From: JBGSLA01 sp041740935
Lineage (GTDB): Bacteria > Desulfobacterota > Desulfobaccia > Desulfobaccales > 0-14-0-80-60-11
Assembly: GCA_041740935.1 (NCBI GenBank)
Contig: JBGSLA010000202.1
Location: forward strand, 1-22,463
Direction: 5' to 3'
DNA: 22,463 nucleotides
Shown: one piece after another, positions 1 through 7,087 of the stretch
Position numbering within the stretch: position 1 is the first letter of the stretch
How the letters are laid out: the number at the start of each line of letters is the position of its first letter
Program-made: the position numbers and the translations under genes
Notes under the pieces: generated by a model
What the model saw: only the letters and a program-made list of their open reading frames with translations
What the model was told of the DNA's origin: nothing
Databases searched by the model: none

Positions 1-1147
1 GAAGCACAGGCGCGGCCGGGGCCGGCCGTTCGATGGCCACCGGGGCCGGCGCCGGCGGGGCCTCGGCCTTCCGGAGGAGAGACCGGCCCGCCCAGACCAG
101 GGCGACCATGATCAGCACCACGCCGGTAAGTATGATGAGCAGCCGGCGGGCCAGGCCGGTCTCCCCCTTTTCCTTCATGTCTTTGAGGCCCTCGGTCAAC
201 TTTCCCGTGGCGTCCCTGCCGCCCTGGCGGAACCGGTCCCAGATCCGGGAAATGCCGGCCATGACCCCGGCGGCCTGGAAAGGCCTCTCCGGAGACCAGC
301 CCGACCATTTCACCGAAGCGGGCGTGCGCCAGGATTCCCGGCGCTGCTCCAGGGCCAGCAGGAAGGCGCCGGCGTCCTCAAAGCGGTCGTGGGGCTCCGG
401 GGCCAGGCATTGCAGGAGCAGGTTTTGCAGGGGCAGGGGAATTTCCCCCAGGTCCACCGGCATATCCTCCAGACGATAGGGCAGGGGCTCGTCAAAGGTC
501 AAGGAATAGGGCAGACTGCCGGCCGCCAGGCGAAAGCCCAGGACCCCCAGGGAAAAAACGTTGGCCGTCGGGGTGACGGACTCGCCCTGGAGAACTTCCG
601 GAGCCAGGTAAGCCTTGAGTTCCAGGCGGGTTACCTGGGGCTCCTCCTCTTGGGGACCGGGGCAGGCGAAATTGATCAGTTTGGCGCTGTGATCATCCAG
701 GAGCACGTGGGAAGGGTCAAGGGACTGGTGCACTTCGTGGTGTTGATGGGCCAGGGCCAGGGCCTGGGCCACCTGCTCCAGGAGATCCAGGGCCTCGGGC
801 AGCCGGAAGCGCTCCAGGCGGTTCAGGCGGGCCAGCAGGCTCTCCCCCGCAAAGGGCTCCTGGATGAGGTAGGCCCCCTCATCCCCCTCTTCGAAGTGAA
901 TCACCTGGAGAATATTGGGGTGGCGGAATTTCAGGGCCAGGGCCCCCTCCCGGCGCAGGGCCTCCCGCCCTGCCTCAAATCCGGGCAGGCGCCGGGGCAG
1001 GTACTTGAGGCCCACATCCACCCCGAGGGAGCGGTCCTGGGCCAGCCAGACCCCGCCGCAGGATTCATCCCGGAGATGACGCAGGATGACATAGCGCCGG
1101 GCCACCACATCGCCGGCCTTGAGGGCATTGGGAGTTACCTGATTCAT
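1..1147 (-). CDS. Ser/Thr kinase-like membrane protein, probable pseudokinase (C-terminus off the window)
   Basis: The reading frame is open from an ATG at 1147 to the left edge (382 codons seen, no stop), with GGGGAGG 11 nt upstream of the start. Residues about 19-290 follow the bacterial Ser/Thr kinase (PknB-like) fold in order: the N-lobe lysine K48 (GLKYL), a helix C glutamate near E67 followed by RHPNIL, the APE motif (LAPEVL) and an NVFSLGVLGF stretch. The catalytic loop, normally HRDLKPSN, reads HQSLDPSH (H140-H147), so the catalytic Asp and Lys are gone. DFG reads NFA (N159-A161), removing the metal-binding Asp, and the glycine loop is degenerate (DESCGG). A hydrophobic helix at about 333-351 (LLIILTGVVLIMVALVW) is followed by a Pro/Ala-rich linker, so the kinase-like domain should be cytoplasmic with an extracytoplasmic part beyond the window. 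Seen: fold motifs and substitutions. Inferred: loss of phosphotransfer and a role in scaffolding or sensing. Confidence 0.85.
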   Translation of the reverse strand, partial: MNQVTPNALKAGDVVARRYVILRHLRDESCGGVWLAQDRSLGVDVGLKYLPRRLPGFEAGREALRREGALALKFRHPNILQVIHFEEGDEGAYLIQEPFAGESLLARLNRLERFRLPEALDLLEQVAQALALAHQHHEVHQSLDPSHVLLDDHSAKLINFACPGPQEEEPQVTRLELKAYLAPEVLQGESVTPTANVFSLGVLGFRLAAGSLPYSLTFDEPLPYRLEDMPVDLGEIPLPLQNLLLQCLAPEPHDRFEDAGAFLLALEQRRESWRTPASVKWSGWSPERPFQAAGVMAGISRIWDRFRQGGRDATGKLTEGLKDMKEKGETGLARRLLIILTGVVLIMVALVWAGRSLLRKAEAPPAPAPVAIERPAPAAPVL

Positions 1148-1333
1148 GGGCGTATCCGCCTCCCCGGAGAAAATTCGTCGGGTCGGCCTCCTGATCTGAC
1201 CATAGCACAAAAACGCTTTCGGTTAAAGCCCAGGCCGGGGAGAGTTCGGAAAAAGCCCCCGTCCCCCACAGGCTATGCAACCCCGGCACATTTTGATAAG
1301 GTGAGCATATTCATCAACCAGTGGGGCGGCGCT

Positions 1334-1957
1334 ATGCTTCTGGCAAATTGCATCACCTTGGCCCGTCTGCCCCTGTTGTTTGTGGTTTTGGGCATCCTCC
1401 TGGCCACTGACACCTGGGGCTGGCAAATGCTGGGTCTTGCTCTCCTGGGCCTCCTGTTTCTGATGGATTGGCTGGACGGCGCGGTGGCCCGGCTGCAGCG
1501 GCAAACCACCGACCTGGGCGTGGTTCTGGACATCGCCCTGGACCGCACCGTGGAAAATGTCCTGTGGATCGCTTTTCTGCGCCTTGATCTGGTCCCATTT
1601 TGGGTCCCGGTGCTCTTTTTGGTGCGCTCCTTTGTGGTGGACGGCATCCGGGGGGTGGCTTTCGGCCGGGGGAAGCCCGGCTTCAGCATGATGCACACCG
1701 CGTACGGCCGCTTTCTGGTGGCCTCCCGCTTCATGCGGGCCTTGTACGGGGTGGCCAAGGTGGCCACCTTCGCGGTTCTCTGGCTCACCCACGCCCTGGC
1801 CCTGGAAGATCCCCGCTACCTGATATCTCTTAGAACCGTGTATCAGAGCCTCATCTGGCTGACCGTAGCTCTCTGCGTCCTCCGGGGCATTCCGGTGCTT
1901 TTGGACGGGCGCCTCTATTTCGACCGGGGCTGGCGCCCGGCCGATGCCGGGCGCTAA
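1334..1957 (+). CDS. CDP-alcohol phosphatidyltransferase (PgsA-like)
   Basis: A 207-aa integral membrane enzyme that should exchange the CMP of a CDP-alcohol (usually CDP-diacylglycerol) for an alcohol phosphate in phospholipid synthesis. The family signature D-x2-D-G-x2-A-R-x8-G-x3-D-x3-D is complete: D45, D48, G49, A52, R53, G62, D66, D70. Hydrophobic helices flank it. The VRSFVVDGIRG segment resembles the VRE...GLRE region of phosphatidylglycerophosphate synthases, so PgsA activity is the best guess, but the headgroup cannot be fixed from sequence. I chose ATG 1334 because it gives the usual MxLANxxTLxR N-terminus. An in-frame GTG at 1301 is possible, and the frame stays open far upstream over the antisense kinase gene, which I treat as coincidental. 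It is divergent from the kinase-like gene, with about 190 nt between the two starts. Confidence 0.88.
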   Translation: MLLANCITLARLPLLFVVLGILLATDTWGWQMLGLALLGLLFLMDWLDGAVARLQRQTTDLGVVLDIALDRTVENVLWIAFLRLDLVPFWVPVLFLVRSFVVDGIRGVAFGRGKPGFSMMHTAYGRFLVASRFMRALYGVAKVATFAVLWLTHALALEDPRYLISLRTVYQSLIWLTVALCVLRGIPVLLDGRLYFDRGWRPADAGR

Positions 1958-2018
1958 TGTTACATCTCATAAGTTGTATGGCAGATATCTTTGCCGATCT
2001 TTTGCCAATGCTGTTTTT

Positions 2019-2106
2019 AAGTCCCCCTTTGAAAAATGGGGATTTAGGAGGATTTTCAGGGATTTATAAAAATCCCCCCTGACCCCCCTTTAATAAAGGG
2101 GGGTAA
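2019..2106. repeat. C-rich/G-rich palindromic dispersed repeat
   Basis: An imperfect inverted repeat in the gap between the phosphatidyltransferase and the HAD gene. A left half (AAGTCCCCCTTTGAAAAATG, then GGGATTT) is mirrored by a right half (AAATCCCCCC ... CCCCCCTTTAATAAAGGGGG). The right half is itself a hairpin with CCCCCCTTT and AAAGGGGGG arms around TAAT. Elements of this look are common intergenic dispersed repeats in many bacterial genomes. The flanking DNA up to 2187 is AT-rich and otherwise shows no gene. It could act as a bidirectional transcript end for the upstream gene. Confidence 0.7.
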
Positions 2107-2187
2107 AATGAAAGCCTAGTCGAGCGCTTAGCTGAAAAAAAGTTATCATCTTATCTCTAAAAAAAACAATATGTTAACTCTCTAATC

Positions 2188-2820
2188 ATGGGAGCCCCCG
2201 CCGCCATCTTCGACATCGACCACACCCTGGTGCGGGGGGGCACCGAGCGCCTGTTTTTCCGCTATCTGCTGCGCCGGCGGCGCCTCAGCCTGGCCCGCGC
2301 CCTCGCTTTTCTGGTGCGCCTGGCGGGGTCGCCCCGGGAGCGTTTCACCGACAAGTCCTACCTGGCCGGCCTGGCGGTGGCGGACACGGAACGCCTGGGC
2401 CGCGCCTGCTTTGAGGAGATTATCGTCCCCCGCCTGCGCCCCCGGGCCCTCGCCCGGGTTCGATTCCATCAGTCCCAGGGGCACAACCTGGTGCTGTTGA
2501 GCGGCACCCTGTCTTTGCTGGCCCTCCCCCTCAAGGAACGCCTGGGCGCGGCCTGGCTCATCGCCACGGAAATAACCGCCTGTGATCAAATCCTTACGGG
2601 GGAAATCAAAGGGCTGCATCCCCGGGGGGAAAACAAGCGGGTGCTCCTTGAGGAGTTGGCCCGGCGGCAGGGGCTGGACCTCTCCGGGTCGTTTGCCTAT
2701 GGCGACCATGAGGCCGACATCCCCCTGCTCGGGTGCGTAGGCCGGCCGGTGGCGGTCAATCCCACCCGTCACCTGGCCCGGGAGGCCCGCCGCCGCGGCT
2801 GGCCCAGCGAATATTTCTGA
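2188..2820 (+). CDS. HAD-superfamily subfamily IB phosphatase (SerB-like)
   Basis: A 210-aa soluble phosphohydrolase of the HAD IB group (phosphoserine phosphatase-like). All four HAD motifs are visible: motif I DIDHT with nucleophile D9 and acid/base D11, motif II serine S105 in LLSGT, motif III lysine K150, and motif IV GDHEAD with D173 and D177 for Mg2+. Residues about 15-95 form the helical C1-type cap of this subgroup. The substrate is unknown. The cap does not look like textbook SerB and the protein fits the broader uncharacterised IB family, whose members are proposed to act on phosphomonoesters including phospholipid intermediates. It follows the phosphatidyltransferase on the same strand, but 230 nt of repeat-containing DNA separate them. 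No clear Shine-Dalgarno precedes ATG 2188; the nearest upstream ATG (2171) hits a stop after three codons. Confidence 0.85.
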   Translation: MGAPAAIFDIDHTLVRGGTERLFFRYLLRRRRLSLARALAFLVRLAGSPRERFTDKSYLAGLAVADTERLGRACFEEIIVPRLRPRALARVRFHQSQGHNLVLLSGTLSLLALPLKERLGAAWLIATEITACDQILTGEIKGLHPRGENKRVLLEELARRQGLDLSGSFAYGDHEADIPLLGCVGRPVAVNPTRHLAREARRRGWPSEYF

Positions 2821-2834
2821 GACCCTCGAGCAGA

Positions 2835-2863
2835 TTGACAGGCGGGGTTTTTTCAAGTAAAAA
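2835..2863 (+). promoter_or_regulatory. Sigma-70-type promoter candidate
   Basis: TTGACA at 2835-2840, a spacer of exactly 17 nt, then TAAAAA at 2858-2863. The -35 is a perfect consensus match and the spacing is ideal; the -10 matches 4 of 6. Transcription would start near 2870, about 14 nt before the coiled-coil gene, and could drive that gene, queD and the tetraheme cytochrome gene. It is based on sequence match only. Confidence 0.5.
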
Positions 2864-2883
2864 AAACTGATTAGGATGGCGAT

Positions 2884-3087
2884 ATGGATCCGGTCCAACT
2901 CAAGCAGTTGAAGCAAAAGGTGGAAGAGGAACTCCGCCAGCGGGAGCTGACCCTGATGGAGTTCTGGCTCAAGGAGCTGAAGGCCATCGAAGCCAAACGT
3001 CATCGCGACCTGGCCAGCCTGCAAACCGACCTGCGTCTGCTGGCGGAGCGTATGGAGACCCGCCATCGCCGCCTTAAAGGAGGCTGA
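2884..3087 (+). CDS. Small coiled-coil protein, function unknown
   Basis: A 67-aa protein that is almost entirely charged, heptad-like helix (Leu every three to four residues among Lys, Glu, Arg and Gln), with no membrane segment and no cysteine. I do not recognise a family. AGGA lies about 9 nt before the ATG, and queD starts 9 nt after its stop, so it is probably the first gene of a short operon with queD and the cytochrome gene. The tight spacing, ribosome-binding site and promoter candidate upstream argue that it is real. A role as a small oligomeric adaptor is conceivable but not shown by the sequence. Confidence 0.65.
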   Translation: MDPVQLKQLKQKVEEELRQRELTLMEFWLKELKAIEAKRHRDLASLQTDLRLLAERMETRHRRLKGG

Positions 3088-3096
3088 AGCTGTTTT

Positions 3097-3468
3097 ATGT
3101 ACGAACTCAAAGTTCTCACCGAGTTTTCTGCGGCTCACCGGCTGGAGAATTTTTACGGCAAGTGCGAATCCCTCCACGGCCATAACTGGAAGGTGGAGAT
3201 CTTTTTATTGGGCGACCGGCTGGATGACGCCGGCCTGGTCAGGGATTTCGGGAAAGTCAAGGGCAAAACCCGGGAAGTGCTGGCAGAGCTGGACCATACC
3301 TATCTCAATGACCTGCCCGCGTTTCGCCGCCAAAACCCCTCCTCCGAAAACCTGGCCCGTTATTTGTACGAACGCCTGGGCGCGGCCTTAAACGGCGACG
3401 GGGTGCGGGTCAGCCGGGTGAGCATCTGGGAGTCCGACACCTCCTGCGCCTCGTATTTCGAGCCCTAG
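3097..3468 (+). CDS. queD: 6-pyruvoyl-tetrahydropterin synthase family protein (QueD-like)
   Basis: A 123-aa enzyme of the PTPS/QueD family. Bacterial members usually convert 7,8-dihydroneopterin triphosphate to 6-carboxy-5,6,7,8-tetrahydropterin, the second step of queuosine and 7-deazaguanine synthesis. Zn2+ ligands are visible as H14 (FSAAHRL) and H27/H29 (LHGHNW). The catalytic cysteine is C23, six residues before H29. DHTYLND, PSSENLARYLYE and WESDTSCASY are the other family blocks. Length matches compact bacterial QueD. GGAGG lies 13 nt before the ATG, inside the end of the coiled-coil gene. queC, queE and queF are absent here, so assignment to queuosine rather than another pterin role rests on the family alone. 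Confidence 0.88.
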   Translation: MYELKVLTEFSAAHRLENFYGKCESLHGHNWKVEIFLLGDRLDDAGLVRDFGKVKGKTREVLAELDHTYLNDLPAFRRQNPSSENLARYLYERLGAALNGDGVRVSRVSIWESDTSCASYFEP

Positions 3469-3474
3469 CCCCTC

Positions 3475-3888
3475 ATGGTCCGGCGACGCGGTTGGTTGGC
3501 GGCCGTGGCGTTGCTGTGGACCCTGGGCGCCTGGGGGGCGTCGGGCCAAACCCAGCCCCCGGACGAGAGTTGGCTGAACATTGAGAAGCCGCGCCGGGAA
3601 AAACCCCCGGTCAGATTCAGCCACCGGCGCCACCCCAAGTCGGTGATGGCCTGCGACAAGTGTCATCACGACTATAAGGGCAAGCGCAACCTCTGGCGGG
3701 AGGGCCAGCCGGTGGAGAAATGCCAGGCCTGTCACCGGCTCCGGCCGGAGAAGGGCCTGCTGGACGCCGAAAATGCCTTTCACCGCCAGTGCAAGGGCTG
3801 CCATCTGGCCAGAAGAAAAGTGCGGCAGCCCGCCGGACCCATAAAGTGCGAGGGTTGTCATCAACCCCTGAAACGCAGGGGAGGATGA
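3475..3888 (+). CDS. Tetraheme c-type cytochrome (cytochrome c3/c7-like), periplasmic
   Basis: A 137-aa exported electron-transfer protein. An N-terminal signal (MVRRRG then a hydrophobic stretch to about residue 22) precedes four CxxCH heme sites: C60-H64, C83-H87, C106-H110 and C125-H129. Extra histidines H50 and H53 (FSHRRH), H65 (CHH) and H103 (FHRQCKGCH) are well placed as distal ligands, the pattern of low-potential bis-His cytochromes c3 and c7 of sulfate and metal reducers. All four sites are CxxCH, whereas classical tetraheme c3 often has two CxxxxCH sites. The ATG is 6 nt after the queD stop with no strong Shine-Dalgarno, so translational coupling is likely. Maturation needs a cytochrome c synthase; a CcsA-like gene lies at the right end of this window. 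Confidence 0.88.
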   Translation: MVRRRGWLAAVALLWTLGAWGASGQTQPPDESWLNIEKPRREKPPVRFSHRRHPKSVMACDKCHHDYKGKRNLWREGQPVEKCQACHRLRPEKGLLDAENAFHRQCKGCHLARRKVRQPAGPIKCEGCHQPLKRRGG

Positions 3889-4026
3889 GGAAGCCGGATG
3901 GCCGGGATTCCCTTCTTATACCAGGTGGTTATGGAGATGAAATCGACTGACCCCCTAATCATCTGGATTTTCCAATTATTTTTTCCGAAAACAGATAACC
4001 GGACGCCGAATACGGTATTATAGACC

Positions 4027-5196
4027 GTGCCTGCCAAAACCGTTATTGACATAATCAACACGCTCCGGCGGGAACGGGTTTTCATTCTGATCCTGTTTAC
4101 CAGCAGCCTGGTTTTTCTGGGAGGCCTGGGCTATCTCCTGACCGAGTCTTTTGAGGAGCGGCACGCCCTGGAGCAATTCGGAGAAGGCCTCTGGTGGGCC
4201 CTGGTCACCGTCACCACCGTGGGCTACGGCGATGTCACCCCCAAAACCGCGGCCGGGCGGCTGGTGGGCGCGGCCCTCATGGTGGGCGGCCTGGTGAGTT
4301 TTTCCCTGGTCACCGCCACCGTGGCCTCCATTTTCATTGAACGGAAATTCCGTCGGGAGCGGGGCTTGGAACAGATCAAAAAAACCAATCACCTCCTTAT
4401 CCTGGGATGGCACTATGACGGCGAGACCCTGTTGGACCAGCTTCTCCTGCGCCTTCCCTCCACCGCGGCGGTGGTGCTGGTGAATCAACTCCCCCCGGAA
4501 AAAATGGAGGGCATCCGGGCTAAGTATCCGAATAATGAAATTTTTCTGGTCTGGGGGGACTATTCCCGGGAGGAGGTCCTGACCAGGGCCAACGTTTCGG
4601 CGGCCTTCAAGGCCATTATCCTGGCCGGCCGCCAGGAAGGGGAGACCGCCGCGGATGTGGACCAGCGCACCCTGATCACTGCCCTCACCCTGAAATCCCT
4701 CAACCCCAAAATCAGGATCCTGGCGGAACTGCTGCGGCCGGAGAACAAATCCTATCTGGAGCGGGCCGGGGCCGAACAGATCCTCATCCGGGGCCAATAC
4801 GACAGTTCCATTCTGGCCGGGGCCATCGCTTCGCCGGGGCTTTTTAAGGTCCTCGACGCCCTGCTTAACGCCGAAGGCTATACCGTCTGGTCCGCGAACG
4901 TGCCCGTGAGCCATCAGGGGCGGCCGGTGAGGGACCTGGCCGATTTTCTGAAAGGGCAGCATCAGGCCCTGCTCATCGCGGTCTACAGCGAAGGCCGGGC
5001 CCTGTCCCTGGATGACCTGCTGGGAGACGAACCCTCCTCCATTGACGATTTTATCCGCAGCAAGTTCGTGGAAACCGGCATGGCCTACCTGTTGGGCCGG
5101 GCCAAGATGGAGTTCCAGATCAATCCTCCCGATGATCTGGTCCTCGGCGCCCACCATAAGCTGGTGGTGATTTCCGCCCAACCCCTGCAATTTTGA
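4027..5196 (+). CDS. Two-TM potassium channel with RCK (TrkA-N/TrkA-C) domains, MthK-like
   Basis: A 389-aa inner-membrane K+ channel subunit. TM1 is about residues 18-38, followed by the pore helix (LWWALVTVTT), the filter TVGYGD (T64-D69) and TM2 about 78-102. An RCK domain starts near 117 (NHLLILGWHYDGETLLDQ) and ends with a TrkA-C-like domain (about 290-386). The Rossmann glycines are GWHYDG rather than GxGxxG, and the acidic ribose-binding position after strand 2 is N (VVLVNQ). That resembles MthK (GWSEST) more than NAD-binding Trk subunits, so gating by a ligand other than NAD(H) is likely. Start codon is GTG 4027, with no visible Shine-Dalgarno. A cyclic-nucleotide-binding protein follows after 9 nt, suggesting joint gating. 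Confidence 0.9.
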   Translation: MPAKTVIDIINTLRRERVFILILFTSSLVFLGGLGYLLTESFEERHALEQFGEGLWWALVTVTTVGYGDVTPKTAAGRLVGAALMVGGLVSFSLVTATVASIFIERKFRRERGLEQIKKTNHLLILGWHYDGETLLDQLLLRLPSTAAVVLVNQLPPEKMEGIRAKYPNNEIFLVWGDYSREEVLTRANVSAAFKAIILAGRQEGETAADVDQRTLITALTLKSLNPKIRILAELLRPENKSYLERAGAEQILIRGQYDSSILAGAIASPGLFKVLDALLNAEGYTVWSANVPVSHQGRPVRDLADFLKGQHQALLIAVYSEGRALSLDDLLGDEPSSIDDFIRSKFVETGMAYLLGRAKMEFQINPPDDLVLGAHHKLVVISAQPLQF

Positions 5197-5205
5197 TGAC
5201 CGGCC

Positions 5206-5703
5206 ATGACAGACATCGATTTTTATAAAAAAATCTTTATCTTCCAGGATCTGGAGCAGGAGGAATTGCAGCGCATTTTAAACTTGGCCAAACCGTGTTT
5301 TTTCCCTGAAGGGAGCATAATTCTCCAAGAGAAGGACTCCGGGGACAGTATGTATGTCATGTGCGAAGGCGAGGTGGAAATCACCAAGAGCCTCACCATG
5401 ACCCTGGCTCAGGATCTCCCCAGGGAAAAGCGCATGATCCGTTTGCGGGCCCAGGATGGGGTCATTTTCGGGGAGATGGCCCTCCTGGAGAATGACACCC
5501 GCACCGCCACGGTCACCGCCATGACCGACTGCCGTCTGTTGGAGTTGAACCGGGATGTTTTTTTAGGATTCATCCGGGAGCACAGCGTCACCGGCGTCAA
5601 GATCCTCTTGCGCCTGTCCCAGCTGCTCTCCGGGTATCTGCGCAAAACCAACCAGGATGTGGTGAAGCTCACCACCGCCCTGGCCATCGCCCTGGGGGGC
5701 TGA
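5206..5703 (+). CDS. Stand-alone cyclic-nucleotide-binding domain protein
   Basis: A 165-aa protein that is essentially one CNBD beta-roll (residues about 8-130) with a short C-terminal helix and no helix-turn-helix, so it is not a CRP-type regulator. The phosphate-binding cassette reads FGEMALLENDTRTATV, with E90 and R99 in the positions that bind the ribose 2'-OH and cyclic phosphate. The nine-residue spacing matches PKA-type cassettes. Binding of cAMP or cGMP is therefore plausible. It starts 9 nt after the K+ channel stop, which suggests that the two products form one cyclic-nucleotide-responsive channel, but the interaction is inferred from order only. Confidence 0.82.
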   Translation: MTDIDFYKKIFIFQDLEQEELQRILNLAKPCFFPEGSIILQEKDSGDSMYVMCEGEVEITKSLTMTLAQDLPREKRMIRLRAQDGVIFGEMALLENDTRTATVTAMTDCRLLELNRDVFLGFIREHSVTGVKILLRLSQLLSGYLRKTNQDVVKLTTALAIALGG

Positions 5704-5720
5704 GGGCTGGGGGAGAAGAT

Positions 5721-5776
5721 GTGGGGGAGGGGGCAGGGGTCCCCCGACCCCGGTGGCACAGGTGTCCTCACCTGTA
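5721..5776. repeat. Dispersed intergenic repeat, copy 1
   Basis: It opens with GTGGGGGAGGGGGCA, identical over 15 bases to 15730-15744, and continues with a related GGGGTCCCCCGACCCC palindrome, then a GGTGGCACAGGTGTCCTCACC segment (5752-5772) whose CACAGGTG/CACCTGT arms form a hairpin. The copy near 15730 has the same order with GGTAGCACGGGCATCCTGCC. The rest of the gap to 5923 is GC-rich, with short hairpins such as CCGGCGGTGCCGCC, and shows no gene. Confidence 0.6.
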
Positions 5777-5923
5777 CAGGAAATGTAGTGCGGGCACCGC
5801 CCGCCGCACCCAGGCGCCGCCAGCGAAGCCAAGCAGAGCTTGGCGGTCAGGCGGCTCGACAACCCCAAAACCCTATGTTACTACCTCATGAAACAGGCTT
5901 CCCGGCGGTGCCGCCTGCGTAAT

Positions 5924-7087
5924 ATGCCAAATCTTCAGTCATTTTCGTTTTCGGGAAGGGCATTGGCTTTCTTCGCCGCCATAATCTCCAGCTTGGCCCT
6001 GATGTTCCTCCCCGCCTGTTCCGAGAAAAAATCCGAGGCGCCCCTCAAATCCCCGCCGGTGCCGGTGCAAGTGGGCCTGGTCACCCAAAAAACCGTGCCG
6101 TTGACGGTCAAGGCCATCGGCACGGTGGAGGCCTCCGCCTCGGTGTCGGTCAAGGCCCGGGCCGGCGGCGAACTCCAGCGGGTCCACTTTCGGGAAGGCC
6201 AGGAGGTCAAAAAGGGCGATCTGCTGCTCACCATCGACCCCCGCCCCTATGAAGCCGTGCTCAAGGAGGCCCAGGCCAGACTGGCCCGGGACCGGGCTCT
6301 GCATAAGAAAGCCCAGGACGACGCCCAGCGCTACGGCCGCCTCATCAAAGACGAGCTCATCAGCCGGGAGCAGTACGATCAGGTCATGGCCAACGCCCAG
6401 GCCCTGGCCGCCACCGTCCAGGCGGACGAAGCCGCGGTGGAGCAGGCCCGCCTGCAGGTGGGCTACTGCTTCATCCACTCCCCGGTGTCCGGCCGCACCG
6501 GCAGCATCCTGATCCACCAGGGCAATCTCATCAAGGCTGATGACGAAAAAAATCCCATCGTGGTCATTCACCAGATTCAGCCCATTAATGTCAGCTTTGC
6601 CCTGCCGGAAAAATATTTCCCCGACGTCAAGGCGGCCATGCAGAAGGGGCCCCTGACGGTGTCCGTGGTGGTGGGCAAAGACGAGGCCCAGCGGGACACC
6701 GGCACCCTGAGCTTCGTGGATAACCAGGTTGACGCCGCCACCGGCACGGTGCGCCTCAAGGGCACTTTCAAAAATGCCGCCAAACGCCTGTGGCCGGGCC
6801 AGTTTGTGGAAGCCTCCCTGGAGCTGGCCTCCCAGCCCCACGCCCTGGTGGTCCCCGCCCGAGCCGTGCAAACCGGCCAGGGGGAGCAGTTCGTCTTCGT
6901 GGTCAAGCCCGACCACACCGTGGAATACCGGGCCGTCAAGGTGGAGCGCCTGATGGACGGCGAGGCCGTGATCCAGGCAGGCCTGGTCCTGGGCGAGCAG
7001 GTGGTCACCGACGGCCAGTTGCGCCTGGTGCCCGGGGCCCAGGTGGAGATCAAACCGGAGCCGGCGCCCAAAGATAAGGCTTCATGA
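5924..7087 (+). CDS. RND efflux periplasmic adaptor (membrane fusion) lipoprotein
   Basis: A 387-aa adaptor that should link an inner-membrane RND pump to an outer-membrane channel. The N-terminus is a lipoprotein signal: a hydrophobic stretch (LAFFAAIISSLALMFLPAC), then Cys followed by SEKK. The body shows the HlyD/AcrA pattern: a lipoyl half-motif (VSVKARAGGELQRVHFREGQ), a coiled-coil hairpin about residues 115-190 rich in Ala, Gln and Glu, the second lipoyl half (IHSPVSGRTGSI), a beta-barrel and a membrane-proximal domain. Start choice is uncertain: ATG 5924 gives the tightest signal, ATG 5888 and TTG 5840 are in frame, and none has a clear Shine-Dalgarno. Its stop overlaps the pump start as ATGA. 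Spectrum and substrate cannot be read from the sequence. Confidence 0.9.
   Translation: MPNLQSFSFSGRALAFFAAIISSLALMFLPACSEKKSEAPLKSPPVPVQVGLVTQKTVPLTVKAIGTVEASASVSVKARAGGELQRVHFREGQEVKKGDLLLTIDPRPYEAVLKEAQARLARDRALHKKAQDDAQRYGRLIKDELISREQYDQVMANAQALAATVQADEAAVEQARLQVGYCFIHSPVSGRTGSILIHQGNLIKADDEKNPIVVIHQIQPINVSFALPEKYFPDVKAAMQKGPLTVSVVVGKDEAQRDTGTLSFVDNQVDAATGTVRLKGTFKNAAKRLWPGQFVEASLELASQPHALVVPARAVQTGQGEQFVFVVKPDHTVEYRAVKVERLMDGEAVIQAGLVLGEQVVTDGQLRLVPGAQVEIKPEPAPKDKAS

Noticed and set aside
389..1333. Long plus-strand extension upstream of the phosphatidyltransferase
   Set aside because: It lies antisense to the kinase-like gene, which has clear family motifs; the extension is Gln/Gly-rich with no domain and the family start is at 1334.
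4016..4021. TATTAT as a -10 box giving a leaderless channel mRNA
   Set aside because: It is suitably placed before GTG 4027 but no -35 is found at the right distance, so support is too thin.
4018..5190. 390-codon minus-strand open frame over the K+ channel
   Set aside because: The plus strand encodes TVGYGD and RCK motifs; the antisense frame is open because of GC-rich codon use and shows no family features.
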